DNA from: Ustulina deusta
Lineage: Eukaryota > Ascomycota > Sordariomycetes > Xylariales > Xylariaceae
Direction of reading: 5' to 3'
DNA length: 64,000 bases
Assembly (NCBI GenBank): GCA_023159155.1
Contig: JAJNNX010000006.1
Location: 310,001 to 374,000 of the forward strand
Part shown: in pieces, positions 12,360 through 22,657 of the stretch
Layout of the letters: the number at the start of each line of letters is the position of its first letter
How positions within the stretch are numbered: the stretch's first letter is position 1
Program-made: the position numbers and the translations under genes
Notes under the pieces: generated by a model
What the model saw: the letters and a program-made list of their open reading frames with translations, nothing else
What the model was told of the DNA's origin: nothing
The model's database searches: none

Positions 12360-14775
12360 GGTCGTCGTGTCGTCGGGACAGGCTGGGCGGGCGAGGTGGG
12401 CTGGGTGGGTTTACGTAGGTTTAGGTGCGCAGGGAACAGGATGATCGGCAAGCTCTTAAACGCTATCTTGCATTAACAACCAACTCTGTAGCGTCGGTCT
12501 CAGAGATTGTGAAACGTGCGAGTCCGTCGAGTATCCATGCAAAGCGGAAGGCTAAGCTTGGGCGTCGTCTCTTCTCACTGGATTTTGCGCGTCCAGATGT
12601 CCTTGACGAGAAATGCCTGGCAGTAGTATGCGCCCGAATGAATCGAGGAATTGGGTAGGCGGTTAAGTAAATGAAAGCCTATTAATAGTCCAGGTCTTCT
12701 CTATAGTGGTAAATCGGGTGTCAAGGTGTCATGCGACAGTGAGGCAGAAAGTTGTAAAACCAGCCGTGTCCGTAAATACCTGAGCCAACAGCTGTTTGAT
12801 ACTACGTATGTCCATCACTTACCTTAGGTAGCGAATGAGGCCGGCAAATGGACCAATGATTGTTGGGCATCGACTTAGGGCGTGGTTACATAATATGGTG
12901 GCTTGAGTGGAGCACTTATTTATCTTGCAGGCGTTGGCACTAGATAGGTAGTATACCTACACGTTCCCTGCCTACCGGTAGGAGCCAGTCTAGGTATACT
13001 TACAAGGAAATCAATCCACCCGCAGCAACCCCAGATGTCAGCAATCAAGTCCCAGTAGCACTGTAATACAGTGAATGTAGGCACTTATACGGTAGGTACT
13101 GGAAGCTACTCCACTTGTTCTCGTGTTAAGTGGCCTCGACTCTTAAATTAATTCAATCACCTTAATAGTGGACATATTTTTAACTTGAAACCGTGCCCTC
13201 TGATATCTGGTGAGTCCCGAGGCCGCATTGCCGTGTGCTGCATGGGCAATGAATGTCACGTCATCCTCGTCGCCAGACCCAGGCCTCGGCTCTTCCTCGT
13301 CCCAATGACACGCTCGTAACACAACGCTAGATAATCGAGACGCTGGCCAGCATCATCAATCGGCTAGGTTCTCCACGTGTGTGATGAGGCGGACCGGGGA
13401 GAGAGACAAAGAATGCCAGCATGTCTTCAAGTTGGAGGCCGAGGTCATTTTACGAACAATACGAAACTCGCCCCGTGCCGCTTCCTACTCCTACTGTAAC
13501 ACTGAGAGAAAGACATTGGAACCATAAGTGCTAACCTAACTATTCCAGCCCGAGTCACAGATAGGGGCATCACACACAGTACCGACTGTCACACACTGCC
13601 CAGGTAGGTAGTTCTATCCGGATACTACCACCATAACAACTTTCCGGTTTCTGATCCCGTCTCCAGAAGATCATGAGCCAATCGCAAGTGAGGAAGGTTA
13701 ACTTCAACTTTAATCAACCATTACCAAGACGATCACGCTTTTCTATTCGCTAATGTCTCTGATAAACCGAGGTAACTAGAACTACTGTCACTAAAAGAGC
13801 CTATTCAAAATATGGTTCAGCATAGAATCTTGAGCAATTGCACTACCCTGGCTGTTCTTCCTCGTACACGGGATAAAGAAGAAACCCAAATGATACAAAT
13901 AGAAGCGTTATTCCCCTACGAACAACCCATGAAAGACGGGTTGGATTGAGCATGTCTTGATACTGGAAATTCCGCCACTGTCTTCCTCATAGGAAATAAT
14001 CAAGAACACTCCTAGCGTTTCTTCCCATCGAGGATTACGGACATCTGCGAGGAGCATATCGGAACGATCTCGTAAATGTAGCTGGAAGAACATGATTGGT
14101 ATTTTCCTGAAACACGAAGCGAGGAGGAATTAGCGGATATTCCATCTTCGGCGTAAACGTGCCATCGCCACATAGAGAAGGATGGCATGCTGCATTTCTC
14201 GGCTCTGTGAATAGACCCTGAAGAAGGCATCTGCCAGTCGTTTGAGCATATGCCCGTTCTTGGATAATCCGCTTTCCTTGGCTGCTTTCCCTACTATAAA
14301 CGAGAATGCGGTGTGGTAGATTTGTGTCGCTAGGGTTGCATGTGTGAATATACAAGTAGGTTTGTATACTTAAGTAGGTAGGTCAGGTACTATTTAGCTT
14401 GAGAGTCTGATCTGGCTGGATGGCAGCCTCGTTGATGTTGTCAATACTTGTAGGAGGGAGGTACTGCATACTGTTTAGCGGCTGAGGCCGCTAATGCGCC
14501 ATAATTATAGTGCATTTCGTGACGCTACCTAGAAGTAGGTACTACTAGACCTGTTTATCGTGAGCAATTGGGAAATTGAAGAATGCCAAGATTGCTAACT
14601 ACTTCATACCTAGTGTACTTAGTAATGGTCAGGGTCCTTCTTCGAGGTGCCTACTACAGGTACCTCCTGAAACTCGAGGATTAGATAGAATATATCTCGT
14701 AGGTAGTCTCTCGCTCACACCAACACAACACTTGCAACTTGGCCTAAAACCACTTCTATCCCCATAGTAGCCTTG
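12360..14775. other. intergenic region upstream of the RhoGAP gene
   Basis: About 2.4 kb with no assignable gene. Motifs of the TAGGTACCTA type occur near 12945 and 14365-14385. Between about 13908 and 14355 the minus strand has three overlapping ORFs in different frames with fairly ordinary composition; they might be a decayed gene, but I recognise no family. The promoter of the RhoGAP gene must lie at the left end. Confidence 0.5.
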
Positions 14776-15806
14776 AATGCTGCAATCCACCATGTCGACA
14801 CCCTAGCTACAAGATAGACGCCAACTTGGTGCAGAATTCGTTGGCACCCCGCCCCCGAATCACGCACACCTTCCCAACGCCGACGAGCTGCTTGATCTCT
14901 GTTCTGAGGATCGCCCCCGGGAAAGTCTTGCCTTACCATCAGAATCGCCAGTCTTCTGGATCAAATATGGCTACTCGGTGTACTGGAACGAGGTAGTGGC
15001 TCAAGATATGCTATATCAGGAGTTACGGTGCCTCGGATCCCCAGTACGGGCACTGGCAGTCTTTTCCTCAAGTATAGCTACAGAATCTTCATCGTCATGG
15101 AGTACATCTCCGGATCCACTGCTAGCAAATGTCTGGAGCAAGCCAAAAGTCAATCAGAAAAGTAACACATCATTAGCCAAGTCGCCTTGAGTCTCAGCGA
15201 GCTTCATCGCATCCCTATCGCTCGGGTTTCCGCCCCCCGCTGCCGTTAATGGGGGCCATATTCGGCATATTGCGGTTTTTCCAACAAGAAGCACCAAGGC
15301 ATTGCGAAAACACTAATCAACTAGAAACCTACCTTAATGAAGTACGTTTCCTTAGACATTGACTTGATCCGTGAAAACTGTAGAAACATAACTTAATAAT
15401 AATAATCTTACTAAAAAAATCACTAGTTCTTAGTAGCGACCGAACAAAAGTCTAGGTTTGCAAAGCTCTCCCTTTGCCTATGGTGTTTTGCTAGTCAGAC
15501 CTATACCCTGACAACTTCATGATCAGTGATGCTGGTAGTATTACAGTCATCTATTTCTCCGATGTTAGCATCCTCCCATCTAGCTTCGCTAGCTACTCGT
15601 TATACGGCAACAGACTCGGCTTTGACATCCGTGGGAAAGTATGGATCTCCACAACCGAAGGTGTCGATAATACTCCAGCACTGCTCGCTGTTTCTGGTTG
15701 GATGGCGATAACTGGGTATTTTCTTTCTCGCCTGGGTCAGAGATTGCCAGGAGGGTACAAAGACACCCAAAATAGTATTGGGAATTCGGTCACAGGCTCT
15801 CATTGA
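14776..15806 (+). pseudogene. decayed aminoglycoside-phosphotransferase-like (APH/choline kinase fold) gene
   Basis: Fungal APH-domain proteins are kinase-like enzymes, mostly of unknown substrate. The plus strand keeps family-like stretches in three frames. DELLDLCSEDRPRESLALPS, then FWIKYGYSVYWNEVVAQDML lead into YRIFIVMEYISGS (hinge-like VMEYI motif). Next come QVALSLSELHRIPI, then EAPRHCENTNQLETYLNEV. The catalytic region survives as SDLYPDNFMISDAGSITVIYF, where the family usually has an HxDLxxxN-like loop and an IDFSD motif; here the IDF is IYF. Frameshifts occur near 15060 and near 15275. In-frame stops include one at 15492-15494 just before SDLYPDN. The C-terminal part (YGNRLGFDIRGKVWISTTEG) ends at the stop near 15806. 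I treat it as non-functional. Confidence 0.75.
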
Positions 15807-17446
15807 TCTTTGACTATGGACCAGATAGGATAATATTGCTTGCGCCGGACGCCATTGTTCCTGTGCACTCGGGTGTTGTAGGATCTAGTGCAATATGTTT
15901 GGTTGTACTTCCCCTTTATTTCAAGTCGTAATGTTTTTTCATGGCTTTCTATGAAATAAACCACTGTGGTGAAAGCCTAGAAATACCCCTTATTTGTGAG
16001 AAATGGTAGTAGAATCTAATAGTAGGACAGCTGGAGGCCTCCGTAGCTTTGTATAATCATCGGTATGTGGATTGTATCCCAGTCTTCTGATTTTACCACA
16101 CCCTCTCGATCCATGTGCTTCAGAAGCGAGGCTATTGAAGACACTTGACTTCTTCCAGATCTTTGTGTCTACCAGGAGTGGCATTTTCGAATATACTTGA
16201 GCCCCTCTAGATGGGTAGGAGGGTCCAGGAATTAATTTGCCAGTCTGTCAAACCGTAACTGCTACCTACCACTTATTTTCCTAATTGCACATGAGTCGTA
16301 ATTATTCTCTCTGGGACAATTTCATCTGATGCGAAGACCCCTCTTTTTTTTTTCTTTTTTCTTAATCCTGAAAATTGATATCTCCAACTAACAATAGACT
16401 ATTGTGCTTTTCCTAATAGTGAAAAATCATGGAGACTGTTAAAAGTAAGGGTAATTTTTGAGGGGGAAAATCACCCGAATGAACACATAGGTATAGCTTG
16501 ACAACACTCAAACGTGTTCATACTTGTTGTTGTACAGTGTTAAAGTTCTATGCTTTACATGGAGTCTATTATCCCCGTTTTTCTACCCAATTCCAGATCT
16601 CATCTAGGTAAACTACCTAGGTCAGAGCTATTGCGCTGCTTAAAGTTATATACCTCTTACGATTGAGATAATAGAAAGGTTTCATTGGTTCCAATAAACG
16701 TTGCTAATGCTACATGTAGCTAGCCATTCAGTAGTGTTCTAGGATTGAGTAGACAGCCGAGGCGGCTCGTGTGGGTTCTCTTGGTTTCTGCACTCTCGGT
16801 GTAGTTAGAATCCGCCTGGCTTTTCGAGAAAGAGTCGAGATATTTCCCTCTTCGCCACGGTCACGATGCAGCACTTTTGCATACAAAGGTTGAATCACAA
16901 GTAGGGCCTAACATAAGATAATCTTCGTGACGCAAATTCGAAACAATGTGCAGCATAAATAATAGGCATTGCTGCCTACCTGCTCGGGTGGATAGAGCGA
17001 AGTTTAACTCACCTGAGACGGGCGACACCGACCAGATGGTGATTAAACTCACGCTTGAATCTTGGTGATGTTGACTTAGAAGGGCTGGCTTTGAAGGCAG
17101 TTTCCAGTGACCCCTTCTAGTTATCGTGTTTGGATTTGAAGCTGAAGTGTCTACACAGAAGGCCACGAATATGACAGAACAGAACTGTAGCCGTACTACA
17201 CACTCACAACAAGGTAGAACGTCATTGAGTCGGACATGTGCCTACCTACACTTGGGACAGTGACAATTGATTGCAGTGCTATTTAAATTCCAGGCGATTT
17301 GAAAAGAATCCTCACTATGTGTACTTAAGGAATCATGGCGTGTTCGATGCTGAGATATGTACCATGTGATTCAGGTCTTGTTGCTGTATGTATGGAAATA
17401 AAAAAGAATGACTCGAAGTCAGGCAGTTCCGATCAGAAACTCATTA
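15807..17446. other. gene-free stretch between APH remnant and tRNA-Glu
   Basis: I see no credible coding sequence. The region is moderately AT-rich, with a T-rich run near 16344-16360 and weak TAGGTAG motifs near 16610. A 101-codon ORF on the minus strand (17166-16861) has no recognisable features. Confidence 0.55.
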
Positions 17447-17518
17447 CTCCGGTACGGGGAATCGAACCCCGAGCCCCGCGGTGAAAACGCGATATGTTAG
17501 CCGTTACACTATACCGGA
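17447..17518 (-). tRNA. tRNA-Glu (anticodon TTC)
   Basis: The reverse strand folds as a canonical 72-base tRNA. The acceptor is TCCGGTA paired with TACCGGA, with discriminator G. The D arm contains TAGTGTAACGGCTA, and the anticodon stem-loop is TCGCG-TTTTCAC-CGCGG with anticodon TTC. The T arm carries GGTTCGATTCC. There is no intron. A run of six T lies about 45 bases downstream on the transcribed strand. CCA is not encoded, as expected for eukaryotes. Confidence 0.96.
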
Positions 17519-18195
17519 CAAGATACTATTTCTGAAAGATGTGCAAAAGTGTCTTTAAAGCAATACAAAGCTGAAGATTGAAAGGCCATTATTGTCCAAT
17601 GAAATTGTAGAAGGGGAAAGATCGGGGAAATCTTCCCTTGAATCCCGTCCCACTCTCTTTGCTATACCTGCCCGGGTACCTGTCGTGACATTCCCAAACA
17701 GGATGCCGACCTGAGACACGCTGCCCAGTGCTTTTAGCCTGAGCTGGGGCCCGCTTTTGCATGAGTTCATTTGCATTACTCTAAACCGTAATAAACGGAC
17801 AGTAGCAAAGTGGGTGTAGATGGCATGGAGTAATTGGCATCAAGTCCACCATAGAGGGCAACCACCAGATACTGTGGGTCGTCCTTCCCCTAACAGAATC
17901 CTAAGTACACCGTGCGTGTATGGAATTTTATGTAGATTTCTGGACTTCCCACCTTGCGCTGCACAGCTTTGATCCGAAAGACTTCAGGGATCGTCCGTAC
18001 CTGTCCATACTCCGTTTTGCAGCCGCGTTATCGATGCTTCCTGCTACTTCTATGGTTAAAAACCACTTCGAGACGGCGCCCTCGGCGTCTATGGGACCTT
18101 CAAAGCGGAATAGGGGGTAATCGACGCATTACAACGAAACGGCAAGTTCCGCCACAGGCTGGTCGTCTTGGGTAAGAACTTTACAGGTGATTGCT
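17519..18195. other. gene-poor stretch with a possible coding remnant
   Basis: Most of this stretch shows nothing. Between about 17910 and 18190 the plus strand contains phrases such as GVYGTFKAE followed by a stop and then VIDALQRNGKFRHRLVVLGK. They read like protein but are broken by stops and frame changes. They may be the upstream part of the SelO remnant or another decayed gene; I could not assign a family. Confidence 0.4.
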
Positions 18196-18870
18196 CATGA
18201 TAGGATATCGCGTTGTGCAGATCGCCAAGGAGTACAAGCACGCCTTCTTGTCCGAGTATAAGCGCGTCATGACAGTGCGGCTAGGACTCAAGAACCTTCG
18301 CGACCGCGATCACGAGGAACTGTTCTCCGAGGCGTTAAACGCGATGCGGGCTCTTGAGCTGGACCTCAATCTGTTTTTCTCGGCGCCCGAGCTCCGTCAG
18401 CATGGCGGAGCTGGAGACAGACGAAGGGAGACGAGGTAAGGTGGGAATTTTCCTTCTCTGCGGACTTCAAGGGCGAATCAGGCGTCACAGACGAGTGGAG
18501 GAAGAGGCTCGGCGACTGGCTCTCGAAATGGCGAATGCGCGTCCTCGAGGACTGGGGAGACGATGCCGAGGAGCATGATGTGGCGAGGACGCGGGCGATA
18601 AAGAAAGTCAACCCCAACTTCGTACCCAGAAGCTAGATCCTCGATGAGGTGATTCGAAAAGTTGAGAAGGAGGGCGATAGGGAGGTCCTAGGCCGAGTCG
18701 TGCATCCCAAGCTCCATCTGTTTGAGGACAATTGGGCTGGACGCCTGTTTGAGAGCGCAAAGGTGCACGAGGGTGATGAGGCGGAGGAGGTTAGGTGGAC
18801 GGGCGATGCGCCAGCGACGAGGCGCAGTATGCAGTGCAGTTGTAGCTCATATATGCATGAGACTTTGTTG
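18196..18870 (+). pseudogene. C-terminal remnant of a SelO/YdiU-type protein adenylyltransferase
   Basis: SelO proteins are pseudokinase-fold enzymes that transfer AMP to protein substrates, in mitochondria in eukaryotes. The remnant reads through three frames. The first is AKEYKHAFLSEYKRVMTVRL to ALELDLNLFF. The second is RRPSSVSMAELETDEGRR. The third is DEWRKRLGDWLSKWRMRVLE, then RAIKKVNPNFVPRS, a stop, and ILDEVIRKVEKEGDREVLGR. This order matches the C-terminal third of SelO: the NFF(R)RL-like block, then a V(N)PKYVLRNY-like block, then a xGDxxExxRL-like block. A frameshift lies near 18383 and another near 18440. The stop TAG at 18634-18636 sits where I expect Trp. No kinase-like core was found upstream. 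It is truncated and broken. Confidence 0.7.
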
Positions 18871-19334
18871 ATAGACGCACTGTTGCTAGTGAATACTGTT
18901 GAAAGTGAACTACGTCAAGGAGTCACTTCATGTACTGTACAAGATCAAGGGCACGAAGGGCACGGCCATCACCGTTCATGTATATATTGAGGTCTTCCCA
19001 CCTTCTGTCATAATGTAGACAAGCTGAATGCAACACTCATATACCAATAATTTCATCAAATACAGCATTTTACCGTCCCATTTTGATGCTATCTTTCGCG
19101 TGGTACATTTTACCGGTATATCACCCTTGTTCACATGGGGCATCTTGGCCGGCTGACATGCAAACGTATGTGGACAGGGACACTGATAATTGAGATGAAC
19201 GGCGCCAGAAGTTCCAGATATTATACTAGCATTAGACAATATTGAAGATATGCACTCTACCTTTCTCTTCCCGGTCGATACCCATATACTTCACCAGGCT
19301 TCGTCTAGGTTCCGCGTGTCCTCTTGGTGTCCAA
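18871..19334. other. short gene-free spacer
   Basis: This spacer lies between the SelO remnant and the 3' end of the ABC transporter remnant. I see no gene or RNA. Confidence 0.5.
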
Positions 19335-21775
19335 CTCACTGTTTCCCCCTGACCCTAAAGACCCAGTAGAGAGCAAACATGGCGAGAATATTGAACACGA
19401 CAAAGACACTCAGATACCCCGCGTTGATCCAAGGGTTCGCCGATGAAATCATGAGCATATTGCAGAAGAACGAGCCCGCGCTCTGGAGCGGGCGGGCAGT
19501 ATCCGCAGTTAGAGTATGCGGATGGGTTCATGACCGAGCCGTTATCGCTCTCTAGGAATGGCCGCAAGTAGTCGCCGCAATTCGTTCCAGTCGACGGAGT
19601 GAGGTATAGGGTCTGAGCGAGGGAGCAGTAAAGATTCACGTGGGAAGGCCTCAACGTACTATTCCGGCACAAAGTGCGGTCTTTGAGTATACATAGACAA
19701 GTCTTCTCCAATACTCTTGGAAGATTCTGCTTGAAACAGCTAGCATCTAGTGAAGCCAGGGTGTGCACATATGGTTGATGTTGTTTCGAGCCGAGGGCGT
19801 TCGGAGACACCTGTTGAGGCAGGGATTTGAGTTCTGGCATGTGTTTGACCACGCTTTCTTTCTCTCGACTAGATGGCCATTCTTGGTTTTGGTCACCTTC
19901 AGCACCCATTCCGCGGGGTTGGCGCCGGGATCGCACGGTTCCGCGCCGTGTTCTTCAAAGTAAGATGTGAACGTGGTGCCATCTTTGCCGATATCCCCAA
20001 AATACACACATTCACCTTTATCGTTCAAGAGTAGCAAGCGATCAAACACCATGAACAGTTGTGAAGATGGTTGGTGTATCGTACAGAGAATGGCTTGCCC
20101 GTTGTCAGCAAGTTTCCGAAGAAGCGTGCAGACTGACCATGCTGCTTGGCTATCTAATCTAGAAGTTGGTTCGTCTGGCGTTATGGTAAGCACATCTATG
20201 TTCAAAGAGCGGTACATCCTATAGCAGAGGATTTGTTACTCACCGAGGAATAGCAACAGCTCCGGCTTAGCGACCAGCTCTACGCCAATGGTGGGCCGCT
20301 TACGCTGTTCAATGTTGAGCTCTAATATCCCTCCTTATTAGTACGGTTACAGATCTTAAAGGTCACACAGGAGTTACTACCGTCGCCTGGCACGCCAACA
20401 ATAGCATCGGCGTAAGGTGCCATGTCCTGGATCTGCATAACGTTGTCCACATGAGCCAGTTTCTCTTCGGCGGAGACTTCCGGCTGCCGAAGCAAAGCAC
20501 TGAATTCCAGAGCTTCGCGAACCGTTGCTGTAGATAGGTGGATATCATCCTGTTGAGCATATCCGATCTTCCTCTGGAAGCTAGCGTCTCTCTCCTGGCC
20601 ATCGATGCATACGGCGCCTCGGGCAATCCCAAAGCTGGCTCGGTTCACTAACACATCGGGGAGAGTTGTCTTGCCAGCGCCAGTCACGCCCTGAAACGAC
20701 GTCAGTGCTGCCACTATTCCCATGCAGAGAAAAACACTCACCATGAGCACGGCTAGTGTTCCCGGCTTCACCTATCCATCTATTTTATCTAGAATCTTTC
20801 TCGTCCTGTCTTTGCCGGTCTTAATCTCGTAGCTTAAGTTGTTCCAGCGGAACACGGACGATTGCCTGGCAATAGTTGGGATGGGAGACTGCTGACTGGC
20901 CTTGTTATCTTGGACACTGCCGTCTTGCTTTCCTTCGTCTTGGGCAAACCTGGTAGGTCTATGCTCTTCTTGGTCGCTTGAAGACTTGTTCTTATAACCG
21001 GGGCGTCGGAACCGAATAACATTACCTTTCGAGCGCTGGGCAGGTACAAGTTGTGCTGCGAGCAAATGCAGAGCGCAAACGATGAATATCATTGCGATAA
21101 TGATGCCAACATTTCTGCAGGGAAAACATCATTAGCGGGTATTCATATTCTAGGTCTGAGCACATATGAGCCCATAGCAACTCGTCACGGCATACCGCCT
21201 TAAGTGACTGGGTACATAGGTGAACTTCTCGAAAAGGTAGCCGTTTCCTCGGACAAATTTCTCCCCTTTCACGACACCAATGACCGCGCATACTTTATTG
21301 TCCAGGCCGACTTCTAGATACGAATTACCCCTAGGTACCAATGTCAAGCAGGGAAATATCCGATTTTGGAACTGGCAGACCAGTTAGCTGCGATTGAAAA
21401 GAACGGCTTTCGGCTTGAATACTTGCCACGTTGATCATCAGGCTTTCGTATGCGTACGCAATGGGATTTACGAATCAAACCCATTTCAACCAGTCGACCA
21501 TATCTGGGACCGGAACCACCAATCCGGTTTAGGTCGACGCCAGGAGTACCATAATACTCGTCGGAAAAGTGCTCTGCTCCATGGTCCGAGAAACCGAACC
21601 GACGAATCGAAACCACATGGACATGTTGAGCAACAGAATGGTATTTACGAACAACCAAGTGAAAAAAGCCCCGGGTGCCTCCCGAATATGGGTCATGAAG
21701 TACAGAACGGTTTGAAACACAAGGACCGTGCCGAATTTGTTCGGTAAATCAGATATCATCGAGGCGGCAGCATCG
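19335..21775 (-). pseudogene. truncated PDR-type ABC multidrug transporter
   Basis: PDR (ABCG full-size) transporters are plasma-membrane drug pumps with NBD1-TMD1-NBD2-TMD2 order. Only the second half is here. TMD1 survives from ISDLPNKFGTVLVFQTVLYF and later FVNPIAYAYESLMIN. NBD2 keeps Walker A ([10 protein letters not shown]), the Q-loop region ([11 protein letters not shown]), a signature-like LNIEQRKR and Walker B ([15 protein letters not shown], where the family has TSGLDSQ). Introns inside NBD2 still have GT...AG ends in phase. The gene is broken by TAA at 21529-21531, TGA at 21475-21477 (Trp expected) and TAG at 20772-20774 (Trp expected in GWVKPGTLA). After NBD2 there is a frameshift, most of TMD2 is missing, and the end (CGDYLRPFLESDNGS, then SSANPWINAGYLSVF) is in a different frame. 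NBD1 is absent upstream. Confidence 0.87.
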
Positions 21776-22259
21776 GCTACAGGGTGTTAGGAGGCGTAAC
21801 GATTGCGATTCTCTACGAGTAGACGTTTTTTGTATGGAAAGCGGAGCACTACCTATGCAGTCAAAAAAAATAGACAGTTGTTTGGCTGCTGTCCGGTTGT
21901 AAAGGCAATCTACAAGTATAACAAATTAGCAGTAATTACTACCAAAACAAAGGAAGGGATGTAGTGTTGATTGTTGAAGCAGGCATACACAGACACTTCA
22001 TCGTATCTAGTAGCTAATAGGTTTCGCTTGATTAAAATCCATGTATGATTCTTAAGTATCTAGCCATTGGGGGCACAAGTTAGTCGCCATTCAACCTCAC
22101 TTTCTGGGTAGTATTGCAGTGCCGTCGTAAGTTTCTAGCTACGTCTGTAGGTAATTACCTCTGCCCGACGTCGTATTGAGCTGCTATTTTCAGGCACCTC
22201 GTGGTGGTGATATTACATCGTATGAAATGCAGTGGAAAGTGGTAAAACCTAGAACCATG

Positions 22260-22300
22260 CTTCTGCTTCTATTTCTGCTCCTGCTCCTGCTCCTGCTCTT
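22260..22300. repeat. (CTGCTC)n-type microsatellite
   Basis: The plus strand shows tandem TCTGCT/CTCCTG hexamers with some variation. They produce an artificial poly-leucine run in the overlapping ORF. Confidence 0.8.
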
Positions 22301-22533
22301 ACCTATTGTCGCACATCTCCTCGCCTTGGTTCAATTCTATCTTACAATTCAAAGGCTTACGACTTTTATTGACAGCTTCCTACTGATTAGCCGGCAAGCT
22401 ATCAGCTCTGATGATTTATTTAGGCTGACCAAGGGGGGTTATGTAAGGTAGGGCCCTAGTAAACCTTATGCTTAGCAATACCAATAGAAAGAAGTATATA
22501 TAAAAAATAGCCTCAGAAATCACAAACCAAAAA

Positions 22534-22657
22534 GAAATAATGGCTGAGTTGGTACGGCCTAGCGAAGCATAATATCGTTAATTAGCGTTAACATCAATAC
22601 TCTGCATCGTTAGGCACCGGGGGTTCGATTCCCTCGTTGGCCAATGCTTTTTTTTTT
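22534..22657 (+). pseudogene. tRNA-like sequence with A box, B box and T10 terminator
   Basis: A good Pol III A box (TGGCTGAGTTGG, 22541-22552) and B box (GGTTCGATTCC, 22622-22632) are followed by a ten-T run at 22648-22657. The D arm (GCTG-AGTTGGTA-CGGC) and T arm (GGGGG-TTCGATT-CCCTC) fold. The 3' acceptor strand (GTTGGCC plus A) has no partner in the seven bases before the D arm. The anticodon region is about 45 bases long: CTAGC can pair with GTTAG, but no standard loop with T33 is obvious. It could be a decayed tRNA with an intron or a SINE-like unit. I do not assign an amino acid. Confidence 0.45.

Noticed and set aside
22176..22451. 91-codon ORF with a poly-leucine stretch resembling a membrane helix
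   Set aside because: The leucines come from a CTGCTC microsatellite; the rest has no coding character.
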